64,000 nucleotides of DNA, from NCBI RefSeq assembly GCF_029626175.1, contig NZ_JARUBM010000002.1:1178001-1242000 (forward strand), written 5' to 3'. The stretch's first letter is position 1. Every line of letters starts with the position of its first letter. A model generated the notes under the pieces. The model was not told where the DNA came from, did not search any database, and saw only the letters and a program-made list of their open reading frames with translations. Source of the stretch: Micromonospora sp. WMMD1082. Lineage in GTDB: Bacteria > Actinomycetota > Actinomycetes > Mycobacteriales > Micromonosporaceae. This document shows positions 53,458 to 62,968 of the stretch, piece by piece. Position numbers and translations under genes: made by a program.

Positions 53458-54780
53458 TCAGGCGGTGTCGACGATCATGCCGGCGCCGACGGTGCGGTTG
53501 GTGGTCTCGTCGATGATGACGAAACCGCCGGTGGTGCGGTTGCGGCGGTACTCGTCGGCGAGCAGCGGAATCGTGGTCCGCAGACGGACCCGGCCGATCT
53601 CGTTGAGTCGCAACTCGCCCACGCCCTCGTCCCGGTGCAGCGAGTTGATGTCGAGGCGGTAGTGCAGGCCCCGGACGATCGCCCGCGCCACCCGGGTCGT
53701 GTGCTTGATGGAGTACTTGCCGCCGACCTGCAACGGGCGGGTCTCGTCCATCCAGCAGACCATCGCCTCGATGTCCTGGGTGACCGCCGGCGCGTTGTTC
53801 GGCCGGCAGATCATGTCGCCCCGCGAGATGTCGATCTCGTCTTCCAGGCGTACCGTCACCGACATCGGCGGGAACGCCTCCGCGATCGGGCCGTCGGCGG
53901 TCTCCACCGCGGCGATCCGGCTGGTGAAGCCCGAGGGCAGCACCATCACCTCGTCACCCGGCTTGAGCACGCCCGAGGCGACCTGGCCGGCGTAACCCCG
54001 GTAGTCGGTGACCACCTTCGACTGCGGACGGATCACGTACTGCACCGGGAAGCGCACGTCGACCAGGTTCCGGTCGCTGGCGATGTGCACCCGTTCCAGG
54101 TGGTGCAGCAGCGCCGGCCCTTCGTACCAGGGCATGTTCTCCGAACGGGAGACGATGTTGTCGCCCTTCAACGCGGAGATCGGCACCACCGTCAGATCCG
54201 GGGCGTCCAGCTTCGCGGCGAACGCGGTGAACTCGTCGGCGATCCGGTCGAAGACCTCCTGCGAGTAGTCGACCAGGTCCATCTTGTTGACGCAGAGAAC
54301 GAGGTGCGGCACCCGCAGTAGCGAGCAGAGGAAGGCGTGCCGGCGGGACTGCTCGACCAGCCCCTTACGGGCGTCCACCAGGATCAGCGCCAGGTCCGCC
54401 GTGGATGCGCCGGTGACCATGTTCCGGGTGTACTGGATGTGCCCGGGGGTGTCGGCGATGATGAACTTGCGCCGAGGCGTGGCGAAGTAGCGGTACGCCA
54501 CGTCGATCGTGATGCCCTGCTCCCGCTCGGCCCGCAGACCGTCGGTGAGCAGCGCCAGGTTGGTGTACTCGTCGCCCCGAGCCGCGCTGACCGCCTCCAC
54601 CGCGGCCAACTGGTCGGTGAACAGCGACTTCGTGTCGTAGAGCAGCCGGCCGATCAGGGTCGACTTGCCGTCGTCCACACTCCCGGCGGTGGCGAAGCGC
54701 AACAGGTCCATCCGCCGCGCCGCCGGCCCGGCCTGGACCGCCTCCGCCGCGTCCCCGGAGGCGAGCGTCTCGGTGGTCAT
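53458..54780 (-). CDS. cysN: Sulfate adenylyltransferase subunit 1 (GTPase)
   Basis: GTPase subunit that drives APS formation from sulfate and ATP. 440 residues: P-loop TAGSVDDGKSTLIGRLLYDT near 30, DTPGH near 110, NKMD near 165. It ends without the fused APS kinase domain found in some actinobacterial CysNC proteins, so APS kinase or reductase must come from another locus. Start overlaps the cysD stop. Confidence 0.96.
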   Translation of the reverse strand: MTTETLASGDAAEAVQAGPAARRMDLLRFATAGSVDDGKSTLIGRLLYDTKSLFTDQLAAVEAVSAARGDEYTNLALLTDGLRAEREQGITIDVAYRYFATPRRKFIIADTPGHIQYTRNMVTGASTADLALILVDARKGLVEQSRRHAFLCSLLRVPHLVLCVNKMDLVDYSQEVFDRIADEFTAFAAKLDAPDLTVVPISALKGDNIVSRSENMPWYEGPALLHHLERVHIASDRNLVDVRFPVQYVIRPQSKVVTDYRGYAGQVASGVLKPGDEVMVLPSGFTSRIAAVETADGPIAEAFPPMSVTVRLEDEIDISRGDMICRPNNAPAVTQDIEAMVCWMDETRPLQVGGKYSIKHTTRVARAIVRGLHYRLDINSLHRDEGVGELRLNEIGRVRLRTTIPLLADEYRRNRTTGGFVIIDETTNRTVGAGMIVDTA

Positions 54781-55691
54781 CAGAAGTAGCCCTCCCGCTT
54801 GCGGTCCTCCATCGCGGCCTCGCTGACCCGGTCGTCACCCCGGGTCGCCCCGCGCTCGGTGATCCGGGTCGCGGCGACCTCCTCGATGACCTTCTCGACC
54901 GTGTCCGCGTCGGACCGGACCGCCGCGGTGCAGGAGGCGTCGCCCACCGTGCGGTACCGCACCCGGGCCTTGAACCGCTCCTCACCGGAGCGCGCCGGCA
55001 GGAACTCGTTGACCGCGTAGAGCATCCCGTCGCGCTCGATCACCTCACGCTCGTGCGCGTAGTAGATCGACGGCAACTCGATCCGCTCCCGGGCGATGTA
55101 GTGCCACACGTCCAGCTCGGTCCAGTTGGAGAGCGGGAAGGCCCGGATCGACTCGCCCGGGTGGTGCCGGCCGTTGTAGAGCGCCCACAACTCGGGCCGC
55201 TGATTCTTCGGATCCCACTGGCCGAACTCGTCGCGGAAGCTGAACACCCGTTCCTTGGCCCGGGCCTTCTCCTCGTCCCGCCGGGCCCCGCCGAAGAGCG
55301 CGTTGAAGCGGTGCTTCTCCACCGCCTCCAGCAGCACCGGCGTCTGGATCCGGTTGCGCATCCCGTCGGCCGACTCCCGGACCAGGCCACTGGCCAGTGC
55401 CTCCGGCACGCTGGCCACGACCAGTTGCAGGCTCAGCTCGGCCACCCGCCGATCGCGGTAATCCAGCACCTCGGGGAAGTTGTGGCCGGTGTCGACGTGC
55501 ATCACCGGGAAGGGAATGTGCGCCGGCGCGAACGCCTTCTGCGCCAGCCGGAGCATGACGATCGAGTCCTTGCCGCCGGAGAAGAGCAGCACCGGCCGCT
55601 CCATCTCGGCGACCACCTCGCGCATCACGAAGATGCTCTCCGCCTCCAGCGCGTCGAGGTGAGTGACCTGGTATGCCGCCGTCGCGGTCAT
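54780..55691 (-). CDS. cysD: Sulfate adenylyltransferase subunit 2
   Basis: Catalytic ATP-pyrophosphatase subunit of ATP sulfurylase; 303 residues. The PP-loop is FSGGKDSIVMLRLA near 40, followed by HVDTGHNFPE and FGGARRDEEKARAKERVFSFRD. The ATG at 55691 overlaps the TGA of a 9-codon leader ORF (ATGA). It forms an operon with cysN; cysQ lies just upstream on the same strand. Confidence 0.96.
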   Translation of the reverse strand: MTATAAYQVTHLDALEAESIFVMREVVAEMERPVLLFSGGKDSIVMLRLAQKAFAPAHIPFPVMHVDTGHNFPEVLDYRDRRVAELSLQLVVASVPEALASGLVRESADGMRNRIQTPVLLEAVEKHRFNALFGGARRDEEKARAKERVFSFRDEFGQWDPKNQRPELWALYNGRHHPGESIRAFPLSNWTELDVWHYIARERIELPSIYYAHEREVIERDGMLYAVNEFLPARSGEERFKARVRYRTVGDASCTAAVRSDADTVEKVIEEVAATRITERGATRGDDRVSEAAMEDRKREGYF

Positions 55692-55717
55692 GACACAGGC
55701 TCGATTCGCTCACTCAT
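55688..55717 (-). CDS. Short leader ORF coupled to cysD (9 codons)
   Basis: ATG at 55717 opens MSERIEPVS followed by TGA, which overlaps the cysD ATG. GGAAAGCGG precedes it. The first codons (MSERI) match the leader ORF of add, so the same repeat-derived arrangement occurs twice. It contains no cysteine codons, unlike cysteine attenuators described in mycobacteria. Confidence 0.45.
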   Translation of the reverse strand: MSERIEPVS

Positions 55718-55765
55718 CCGCTTTCCAGACCTTTCCGGTCGGGGATGTCAGAAAGTAGCGCCAGG

Positions 55766-56599
55766 TTACCCGCAATGCCGCTGCAACGCTGCAAGTAACC
55801 GGCTGGCGAGATCCTTGCGGCACACCAGCAGATCCGGCAGACGCGGATCCGCCTCGTTGTATTTCAGCGCAGAACCGTCGATCCGGGAAGCGTGCAGACC
55901 GGTGGCCGTCGCCACAGCCACCGGCGCCGCCGAGTCCCACTCGTACTGACCACCGGCATGGATGTACGCGTCCACCTCACCGGTCACCACCGCGGCGATC
56001 TTCGCCCCGGCGGAGCCCATGGGCACCAACTGCGCCCCGACCTCCTCAGCGAGGTCGGTCAGGAACACCGGAGGCCGACTGCGACTGGCCGCCAGCCGCA
56101 GCCGCCGGGCACCGCCCACGGTCGCCGCCTCCGGCGTCATCGGCGGATAGGCCGGCGGATGATCCGTACCCAGCACCCGGTGCTGGGCCGGCAACCCCAC
56201 CGCACCGGCGACCAGACCATGCGGCGTGGCCCCGCCGCGAGCCCAGAGCGCCACGTGCACCGCCCAGTCCGTACGCCCCTCCTCGCTGAACTCCCGCGTA
56301 CCGTCCAACGGGTCGATGATCCAGACCCGGTCGGCGGTCAACCGGGAAACGGCGGCCGCGTTCACCTCGGCCGCCCACGCCAGCCGGGAACCCTCGTCCT
56401 CCTCGGAGAACACCGCGTCACCCGGGCGCCACGCCGCCAGCTCGGTCCGGATCAGGTCGTGCGAGACCTTGTCGCCCGCCGACTTCAACGCACCGGCATC
56501 GGCGAAACCCAGCTCCGCCCGCAGCCCCAACAGCGCCTGACCCGCGCGATCCGCCAGCCACCGCGCGAACGCGCCGTCGATCATCGGTGGACCGCCCAT
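55766..56599 (-). CDS. cysQ: 3'(2'),5'-bisphosphate nucleotidase (CysQ type)
   Basis: Hydrolyses PAP to AMP, clearing the by-product of sulfate assimilation; 277 residues. Inositol-monophosphatase fold with EEDEG near 75, the metal motif WIIDPLDGTREFSE near 105 and YEWDSAAPVAVATATG near 230. The start is one of two ATGs; 56599 has GGGAGCGG upstream, 56584 would shorten it by five residues. It lies upstream of cysD-cysN, consistent with a shared pathway. Confidence 0.92.
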   Translation of the reverse strand: MGGPPMIDGAFARWLADRAGQALLGLRAELGFADAGALKSAGDKVSHDLIRTELAAWRPGDAVFSEEDEGSRLAWAAEVNAAAVSRLTADRVWIIDPLDGTREFSEEGRTDWAVHVALWARGGATPHGLVAGAVGLPAQHRVLGTDHPPAYPPMTPEAATVGGARRLRLAASRSRPPVFLTDLAEEVGAQLVPMGSAGAKIAAVVTGEVDAYIHAGGQYEWDSAAPVAVATATGLHASRIDGSALKYNEADPRLPDLLVCRKDLASRLLAALQRHCG

Positions 56600-56713
56600 G
56601 CTTCCGCTCCCGTCGCCTCGCCACGATCCGCGTACGCCGCTCGGCCGCCGCCCCGGCCGCCGGAATCGCACACTACCGGGCCACCGGTCGGCCCGGCTGT
56701 CGCTAGCCCGCCC

Positions 56714-57304
56714 TCAACTGCCGTGGTAGAGGTTCTGCGTCGGCTCCACGCCCCGGGTGACCACGGATTCCACCACGTCGGCGGCCCGGTCCACCAGAAA
56801 GTCCAACTCCTTGCGCTCCACCGCGCTGAAATCCGACAGCACATAGTCCGCCGGGTCCTGCCGCCCCGGTGGCCGGCCGATGCCGAACCGTACGCGCACG
56901 TAGTCCTTCGTGCCCAACGACCGCGACATCGACCGCAGGCCGTTGTGCCCGCCCTCGCCACCGCCGCACTTCGCCCGCAGCTGGCCGTAGCCGACGTCCA
57001 ACTCGTCGTGCACCGCGATCACGCGGCCCGCCGGCACCTTGTAGAACTGGGCCAGGCCGGCCACCGGCCCACCGGACAGATTCATGTACGTCAGCGGCTT
57101 CGCCAGCACCACCTTCGGCCCGCCCAGGCCGAGCCGCCCCTCGGCGACCTCCGCCACCGCCCGCTTGTGCCGGCCGAACCGTCCCCCCAGCCGTCCGGCC
57201 AGCAGGTCGACGACCATGAACCCGACGTTGTGCCGGTTGCCGGCGTACTCCCGGCCCGGGTTGCCCAGGCCGACCACCAGCCACGGCCCGGTCTCGTCCG
57301 TCAC
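56714..57304 (-). CDS. pth: Peptidyl-tRNA hydrolase
   Basis: Recycles tRNA from stalled peptidyl-tRNA; 196 residues. [21 protein letters not shown] holds the catalytic His near residue 27; [10 protein letters not shown] near 70, HDELDVGYG with the active Asp near 98, and GHNGLRS follow. GTG at 57304. The adjacent rplY-pth order is common in bacteria. Confidence 0.97.
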   Translation of the reverse strand: MTDETGPWLVVGLGNPGREYAGNRHNVGFMVVDLLAGRLGGRFGRHKRAVAEVAEGRLGLGGPKVVLAKPLTYMNLSGGPVAGLAQFYKVPAGRVIAVHDELDVGYGQLRAKCGGGEGGHNGLRSMSRSLGTKDYVRVRFGIGRPPGRQDPADYVLSDFSAVERKELDFLVDRAADVVESVVTRGVEPTQNLYHGS

Positions 57305-57369
57305 CGCCCGTCCCTCCCGCTCCGCCGGCGGTCGACCACCACCCGGCGCTGCCGGTCCTCCGATACGCC

Positions 57370-57404
57370 GGCAGGCGCCCCCGGTAGTACCGGGGACGCC
57401 TGCC
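57370..57404 (-). terminator. Strong hairpin between rplY and pth
   Basis: GGCAGGCG (57370-57377) pairs with CGCCTGCC (57397-57404), with an inner CCCCGG/CCGGGG stem. It begins 22 nt after the rplY stop, so it probably terminates or attenuates transcription before pth. Confidence 0.65.
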
Positions 57405-57425
57405 GCAAACTGACCCGCGAGGCGA

Positions 57426-58130
57426 TCAGGCCTCGGTACGACCCTCGGTGCCGGCCTCGCCCTCGGCGGCCGGTGCCTCGGCGCCCTCGGCACCTTCGGC
57501 GCCCTCGGTGACCTCGCCGACCTCGGCCTCGGCCTCCTCAGTGGCCACCTCGATCTCGGGCAGGGTGGCCTCCAACTGCTCGGCGGTCGGCGCGGCGGTG
57601 ACCGTGGCGACCGGCAGCTCCGGGTCGGCGGCCAGCTCGACGCCGGAGGGCAGCTCCACGTCACCGGCGGTGACCTGGACGCCCGCCTCGGCGCCCTCGA
57701 TCGACGCCTCCAGGTGATCCGGCACCTTGGTCGCGTCGGCGGTCACCGACAGGGTGTCGTGGTCGTGCACGATCAGGGTGTCCCGCGCGGCCTCACCGGT
57801 CAGCTGGACCGGCACCTCGACGGTGACCTTCTCGCCGCGACGCACCAGCAGCAGGTCGACGTGCTCGAAGGTGTCCTTGATCGGGTCGCGCTGAATCGCC
57901 TTCGGCAGCGCCAGCGCCTGGGTGCCGTCGCTGACCTCGATGGCGAAGAGCTGGTTGGCGCCGCCCTTGCGGATCGCGGCCGCGAACTCGCGGGCCGGCA
58001 GCGCGATGTGCTTGGGCTTCTCGCCATGGCCGTACAGCACGGCGGGCACCTTGCCGGCCCGGCGGGTACGACGGGCACCACCCTTGCCGAACTCGGTGCG
58101 GGGCTCGGCGCTGATCTTTACCTCGGACAC
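57426..58130 (-). CDS. rplY: Ribosomal protein L25 (long CTC form)
   Basis: 5S rRNA-binding protein; 234 residues. The N-terminal L25 domain includes [24 protein letters not shown] and a beta domain follows from [18 protein letters not shown], ending in an acidic, repetitive tail ([12 protein letters not shown]) of about 45 residues. GTG at 58130 has AGGAG 7 nt upstream. The long form is the usual type in actinobacteria. Confidence 0.95.
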   Translation of the reverse strand: MSEVKISAEPRTEFGKGGARRTRRAGKVPAVLYGHGEKPKHIALPAREFAAAIRKGGANQLFAIEVSDGTQALALPKAIQRDPIKDTFEHVDLLLVRRGEKVTVEVPVQLTGEAARDTLIVHDHDTLSVTADATKVPDHLEASIEGAEAGVQVTAGDVELPSGVELAADPELPVATVTAAPTAEQLEATLPEIEVATEEAEAEVGEVTEGAEGAEGAEAPAAEGEAGTEGRTEA

Positions 58131-58372
58131 GGGGAAACTCCTGATGCTTCGCTGCGGCAGCTTGTCGTCTGGCGGTGCTGGGCGGGGGGCTCGCAGGGGC
58201 GCATGCGTCAGAAGACTGCCCGGAGCACCGCGTCGATCACGGTGCCTCCGTGCGGCGCTTCTCAGCGGCCCGCAGGGCACCCTCGCCGTGGCAACCGCAC
58301 CAGTCTACCCGAGCGGTTTCCCGCGTTTCCGGCGGTCCCCGTGCCCCGCCAGAGTCCTATTGCCGGTCGCTC

Positions 58373-59353
58373 TTAGCTCAACCCGCCGAAGAGGGTGGTC
58401 ACCGAGCCGTCGTCGAACACCTCACGGATCGCCCGCGCCAGCAGCGGCGCGATGGACAGCACGGTGAGCTTGTCGAGCTGCTTCTCCGGCGGCAGCGGCA
58501 GCGTGTTGGTCACCACCACCTCGCTGATCGGGCTGTTCTTCAACCGCTCCGTCGCCGGGTCGGAGAGCAGCGCGTGGGTGGACGCCACGATCACGTCCGC
58601 CGCCCCCGACTCCTTGAGGATGTCCGCCGCCCGGCAGATCGTGCCACCCGTGTCGATCATGTCGTCGACGATCAGGCAGACCCGACCCTCGACCTCACCG
58701 ACCACCCGGTTCGCCACCACCTGGTTCGGCTTCAACGGATCGCGGGTCTTGTGGATGAACGCCAGCGGGCAGCCACCCAGCCGGTCGGTCCACCGCTCGG
58801 CCACCCGCACCCGCCCCGAGTCCGGCGCGACCACGGTCATCGGCCGGCCCGCGTACCGGCGCTCCACGTACTCGGCCAGGATGTCCATCGCGAAGAGGTG
58901 GTCCACCGGGCCGTCGAAGAAACCCTGGATCTGCGCGGTGTGCAGGTCCACGGTGAGGATCCGGTTCGCCCCGGCCGTCTTCAACAGGTCGGCGACCAGC
59001 CGCGCCGAGATGGGCTCCCGGCCACGGTGCTTCTTGTCCTGGCGGGAGTACGGATAGAACGGCAGGACGACCGTGATCCGCTTGGCCGAACCGCGCTTCA
59101 GCGCGTCGATCATGATCAGGGTTTCCATGACCCACGTGTTCACCCCGTGCGTGATCGACTGCACCACGAAGGCGTCCGATCCACGCACCGAGTCCTTGAA
59201 CCGTACGAAGATCTCGCCGTTGGCGAACTCGTACGCGTCGGCCGGCGTCGGCGCGACGCCGAGCACCTCGCCGATCTCCTTGGCCAGCTCCGGAAATCCA
59301 CGTCCGGAAAAGAGCATCAGGCTCTTGCGGTTTTCGGCGACGATGCTGCCCAT
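58373..59353 (-). CDS. prs: Ribose-phosphate pyrophosphokinase
   Basis: Makes PRPP from ribose-5-P and ATP; 326 residues. FSGRGFPELAKEIGEVLGV opens the protein, RQDKKHRGREPISARLVADLL is the flexible loop, APDSGRVRVAERWTDRL follows, and the PRPP loop is LIVDDMIDTGGTICRA near 225. PRPP feeds upp and other salvage steps. It lies directly after glmU, its usual neighbour. Confidence 0.97.
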   Translation of the reverse strand: MGSIVAENRKSLMLFSGRGFPELAKEIGEVLGVAPTPADAYEFANGEIFVRFKDSVRGSDAFVVQSITHGVNTWVMETLIMIDALKRGSAKRITVVLPFYPYSRQDKKHRGREPISARLVADLLKTAGANRILTVDLHTAQIQGFFDGPVDHLFAMDILAEYVERRYAGRPMTVVAPDSGRVRVAERWTDRLGGCPLAFIHKTRDPLKPNQVVANRVVGEVEGRVCLIVDDMIDTGGTICRAADILKESGAADVIVASTHALLSDPATERLKNSPISEVVVTNTLPLPPEKQLDKLTVLSIAPLLARAIREVFDDGSVTTLFGGLS

Positions 59354-59414
59354 GGGCCCGTCTGCTCCCGTTTTGGTCGGTGGTACCCGGCCTGAGGTGG
59401 TGGTGGGCCGGGGA

Positions 59415-60950
59415 CTAGTCGGTTGCAGTATCTCCCGCCCCGGGTGCACCGCCCACCGACTCGGCGGTGCCGTGGATTGCCTCACCTTCACTTGCCGTCG
59501 GCCGGGAATTCGACGCACCCTCGGCGGTCCGGCCGGCCCGCTCGGCGGCTTCGGCGGCGGCGGTGCCGGCGCGCCGCTTGAGCACCCAGCCCTCGATGTT
59601 GCGCTGCCGCGCCCGGGCCACGCCCATCGCACCCGCCGGGACGTTCTCGATGATCACCGAACCGGCCGCCGTGTACGCCCCGTCACCCACCTCCACCGGC
59701 GCGACGAACATGTTGTCCGCACCGGTCCGGGCGTGGCTGCCGATCACCGTACGGTGCTTCTCCACACCGTCGTAGTTCACGAACACCGACGCCGCGCCGA
59801 TGTTGCTCTGCTCGCCGATCGTCGCGTCACCCACGTACGTCAGGTGCGGCACCTTCGAGCCGACGCCGATCTCCGAGTTCTTCACCTCGACGAACGTGCC
59901 GACCTTCGCCTTCTCGGCCAGTCGCGCCGCCGGCCGCAGGTACGCGTACGGCCCGACGCTCGCGCCCGGGCCGATCTCGGCGCCGACCGCATGGCTGCGC
60001 AGCACCGTCGCGCCGGGCCCGACCACCGTGTCGACGAGCGTCACGTCCGGCCCGATCACCGCGCCGCCGCCGACCACCGAAGCGCCGCGCAGCTGGGTGT
60101 TCTGATCCACCACCGCGTCCCGGTCCAGGGCCACCGTCACGTCGATCCACGTCGTCTCCGGGTCGAGCAGGCTCACCCCGGCGCGCATCCACCGCTCGTT
60201 GACCCGGTCGCGCAGCAGTCGACGCAGCGCCGCCAGCTCCACCCGGTCGTTGCAGCCGAGCGTCTCGGTGTGGTCGGTCGCCAGGTGCACGCCCACCGGC
60301 TCGCCCGCCGAGACCAGCATCTTGAAGACGTCGGTGAGGTACTCCTCGCCCTGGTCGTTGTCGGTCGACAGCTTGCCGAGCACGTCCCGCAGCCGGGTCG
60401 CGTCGAACGCGTAGATGCCCGCGTTGATCTCCCGCACGGCCAGTTGGGCGGCGGTGGCGTCACGCTCCTCGACGATCTGCTCCAGGCGGCCGGCCGCGTC
60501 CCGCACGATGCGGCCCAGACCGGTCGGATCCGGCACCCCGGCGGCGAGCACGGTCGCCGCCGAGCCCTCGTTCTCGTGCGCCGCCACCAACTCCGCGACC
60601 GTCTCCGGCCGCAGCAACGGCACGTCGCCGTTGAGCACCACCACGGTGCCGGTGGCCTCCGGAACGGCCTCCAGGGCGATCCGGACGGCGTGCCCGGTGC
60701 CGAGCTGCTCGGCCTGGAGCACGGCGGTGGCCTCCGGAGCGATCTCGGCCAGGTGGCCGCGGACCTGATCCGCGCCGTGCCCGACCACGACCAACGTCCG
60801 CTCCGCCGCCAGCGGCCCGGCCGCGCCCAGCACGTGCCCGAGCAGCGTCCGACCGAGCAGCGGGTGCAACCCCTTGGGCAGCGAGGACTTCATCCGCTTG
60901 CCCTCACCGGCGGCAAGCACGACGACGGTGCGGGGGTGGGGCTCGGACAC
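59415..60950 (-). CDS. glmU: Bifunctional GlmU: glucosamine-1-P acetyltransferase / GlcNAc-1-P uridyltransferase
   Basis: Makes UDP-GlcNAc for the cell wall; 511 residues. The N-terminal nucleotidyltransferase contains LAAGEGKRMKSSLPKGLHPL and the left-handed beta-helix acetyltransferase covers about 265-460 with hexapeptide repeats; SNIGAASVFVNYDGVEKHRT carries active-site residues. The last 45 residues are Ala/Gly/Glu-rich and probably disordered, longer than in well-known homologues. ATG at 60950. Confidence 0.96.
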   Translation of the reverse strand: MSEPHPRTVVVLAAGEGKRMKSSLPKGLHPLLGRTLLGHVLGAAGPLAAERTLVVVGHGADQVRGHLAEIAPEATAVLQAEQLGTGHAVRIALEAVPEATGTVVVLNGDVPLLRPETVAELVAAHENEGSAATVLAAGVPDPTGLGRIVRDAAGRLEQIVEERDATAAQLAVREINAGIYAFDATRLRDVLGKLSTDNDQGEEYLTDVFKMLVSAGEPVGVHLATDHTETLGCNDRVELAALRRLLRDRVNERWMRAGVSLLDPETTWIDVTVALDRDAVVDQNTQLRGASVVGGGAVIGPDVTLVDTVVGPGATVLRSHAVGAEIGPGASVGPYAYLRPAARLAEKAKVGTFVEVKNSEIGVGSKVPHLTYVGDATIGEQSNIGAASVFVNYDGVEKHRTVIGSHARTGADNMFVAPVEVGDGAYTAAGSVIIENVPAGAMGVARARQRNIEGWVLKRRAGTAAAEAAERAGRTAEGASNSRPTASEGEAIHGTAESVGGAPGAGDTATD

Positions 60951-61022
60951 GAGGTGGCTCCCGTCGGAACGCGGACAGTCTCGCGGCCATGCTAACCAGA
61001 CATCAGCCGCAAATCAGCGAAG

Positions 61023-61093
61023 CTCCCGGGAGAGGATTCGAACCCCTATAATCAGGACCAAAACCTGACGTCCTGCCATTAGACGACCCGGGA
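61023..61093 (-). tRNA. tRNA-Gln (TTG anticodon)
   Basis: A 71-nt cloverleaf on the minus strand. Acceptor arms TCCCGGG and CCCGGGA pair fully, the anticodon stem TCAGG/CCTGA encloses loop TTTTGGT with anticodon TTG (codon CAA), and the T arm contains GGTTCGAATCC. CCA is not encoded. The D-arm has the usual GTCTAATGGCAGGAC pattern. Confidence 0.95.
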
Positions 61094-61138
61094 CGGCCTA
61101 AAACGGACAAAGCTCGTAGCTAGCCGGACCCCTACACC

Positions 61139-61867
61139 TTAGCGTCCCGCCGTCGCGGCACCATCGCTCATACCCTTCATGATCCCCTCGATCTTCCAGT
61201 ACAGCCGCCGCGATCGAGGCACCTCCACCGCCAGGCAGCCCCGATAGGTTTCGCCGGTGTTCAGGCGGACAGTGGTGGGGCGATGCCGCTTCAAGGTCGT
61301 GGGCTGGAACGCCTCGGCAGGCACGCCGACCTGAGCCGCCCACCAACCGACCGCCTCCTCGACATCGGCGGACTCGTGGATCGCGACCCGGTAGCGCAGC
61401 GCCTCACGCCGCTCACCCAACGCCTCGACGAACCGTATGAACAGGCCGATCAACGCCGCATCGCTGTTCACGAACCGGACCCGGCAGTCGTGCGGTCGCC
61501 AGGGCTTGGCCTTGGTGCCCTCGGCCCAGTAGAGCGCCGCTCCCACCAACACCAGCTCGCGGTAGCGCAGGCCCTTCACCCAGGCTGCGGTGGCCTCGAC
61601 CGTGGCGGCGCGCGCGGCGTCCCGGGCGCGGCGGTGCTCCCCCCACTGCGCGTCGGTCATCGTCTTCGAGTGGGCCCGTCGGCGCTCCCGCTCCTCCTCC
61701 TCGTCGCGTTCGAGCGGAAGGTGTCGGACCCATAGGTACGCCGTCGAGCGGCTCACCCCCAGCCGCTGGGCGATCTGAGGCACTGAACAGCCCGTCGCTC
61801 GCAGTGCCACCGCCTCCACGCGCAGCTCGTCCTTGCCCTTCGCCCGTGCGGCGTCGACATCGGTCAT
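61139..61867 (-). CDS. HTH protein with LAGLIDADG-like core
   Basis: A 242-residue protein. An N-terminal resolvase-type HTH (GCSVPQIAQRLGVSRSTAYLWVRHLPL, about 27-55) is followed by a charged helix and a domain beginning LVLVGAALYWAEGTKAKPW and VRFVNSDAALIGLFIRFVEALGE, which resembles a LAGLIDADG half-domain; the C-terminus contains TVRLNTGETYRGCLAVEVPRSRRLYWKIEGIM. The acidic residue after WA (E in YWAEG) fits the metal position. It lies 45 nt from tRNA-Gln. It could be a domesticated or mobile endonuclease or a regulator; no nuclease activity is shown. Confidence 0.75.
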   Translation of the reverse strand: MTDVDAARAKGKDELRVEAVALRATGCSVPQIAQRLGVSRSTAYLWVRHLPLERDEEEERERRRAHSKTMTDAQWGEHRRARDAARAATVEATAAWVKGLRYRELVLVGAALYWAEGTKAKPWRPHDCRVRFVNSDAALIGLFIRFVEALGERREALRYRVAIHESADVEEAVGWWAAQVGVPAEAFQPTTLKRHRPTTVRLNTGETYRGCLAVEVPRSRRLYWKIEGIMKGMSDGAATAGR

Positions 61868-61944
61868 GCGGTGCAGGTTAGGACGGGCGTGCGACAGTTC
61901 GGCATCCGTGTGTGTCGCTGTCTGATGTGATCTACCAGCCTCGT

Positions 61945-61976
61945 AAGTTACGGTGACGTAGGCGTAGATTCACGAT
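61945..61976 (+). promoter_or_regulatory. Candidate promoter/operator of the desaturase gene
   Basis: AAGTTACGGTGACGTAGG (61945-61962) is followed by GTAGATTC, and contains a TTAC/ACGTA imperfect dyad. AAGTTAC recurs at 62986-62992 before the TetR gene. Both may be operator half-sites; the match is short. Confidence 0.35.
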
Positions 61977-61999
61977 CCACCGTCCCGCTGCGAGGTGCC

Positions 62000-62968
62000 A
62001 TGTCCACCCTTCTCGACCCTCACCCGGCCAGCCCCAAACCGCTCACCCAGGGCACCCAGTCACGCGGCATTCTGATCGCCCTCTGGTCCTTCGTGGTGAT
62101 CCCGTTCGCGGCGCTGATCGCCGCCGTGCCGGTGGCCTGGGGTGGCTGGCTCAGCTGGGCCGATGTGGGCATCGCCGCCTTCTGGTACGTGGTGTCGGGT
62201 CTGGGCATCACGGTCGGCTACCACCGCTACTTCACCCACGGCTCGTTCAAGGCGAAGCGGTGGCTACGCATCGCCATGGCCGCCACCGGCTCGCTCGCCG
62301 TGCAGGGCGAGATCATCCAGTGGGTGGCTGACCACCGGCGCCACCACGCCTTCTCCGACCTCGAGGGAGACCCGCACTCGCCGTGGCGGTTCGGCACCAC
62401 CCTGCGTGGCCTGACCAAGGGGCTGTTCCACGCACACGTCGGCTGGCTCTTCGGCCGGGAACTGTCCAACCGGGAGCGCTTCGCCCCGGACCTGCTGGCC
62501 GACCGGGACATCCGGCGGATGGACCGGCTGTTCCCGGTGCTGGTGGTGGTCTCGGTGCTGGGCCCGGCGCTGATGGGCTGGCTGTTGACGTGGTCCTGGC
62601 AGGGCGCGCTGACCGCGCTGTTCTGGGCCGGTCTGGTCCGCATCTCGCTGCTGCACCACGTCACCTGGTCGATCAACTCGGTGTGCCACGTGTACGGCGA
62701 GCGGCCGTTCATGATGCGCCACGGCGACCGGGCGGCCAACTTCTGGCCGCTGGCGCTGCTCTCCTTCGGGGAGAGCTGGCACAACCTGCACCACGCCGAC
62801 CCGACGAGCGCGCGGCACGGCGTTCTGCGAGGTCAGATCGATATCTCGGCCCGGGTGATCTGGGTGTTCGAGAAGATGGGCGCGGCATGGGATGTCCGCT
62901 GGCCGAAGCCGGAGCGGATCGCGGCGAAGCTGGCGAAGCCGGCGGAACGGGCGGCTGCCCAGGGATAA
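62000..62968 (+). CDS. Acyl-CoA/fatty acid desaturase (delta-9 type)
   Basis: Membrane di-iron desaturase introducing a double bond into acyl chains; 322 residues. The three histidine clusters are HRYFTH near 75, DHRRHH near 112 and HNLHH near 256. Hydrophobic segments at about 25-45, 48-70, 180-205 and 207-225 place the clusters on the cytosolic side. It lies 40 nt before a TetR-type regulator gene. Confidence 0.94.
   Translation: MSTLLDPHPASPKPLTQGTQSRGILIALWSFVVIPFAALIAAVPVAWGGWLSWADVGIAAFWYVVSGLGITVGYHRYFTHGSFKAKRWLRIAMAATGSLAVQGEIIQWVADHRRHHAFSDLEGDPHSPWRFGTTLRGLTKGLFHAHVGWLFGRELSNRERFAPDLLADRDIRRMDRLFPVLVVVSVLGPALMGWLLTWSWQGALTALFWAGLVRISLLHHVTWSINSVCHVYGERPFMMRHGDRAANFWPLALLSFGESWHNLHHADPTSARHGVLRGQIDISARVIWVFEKMGAAWDVRWPKPERIAAKLAKPAERAAAQG

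Noticed and set aside
61023..61867. Integrated element at tRNA-Gln
   Set aside because: No integrase, no repeated tRNA end and no phage genes are visible; only the HTH protein is unusual.
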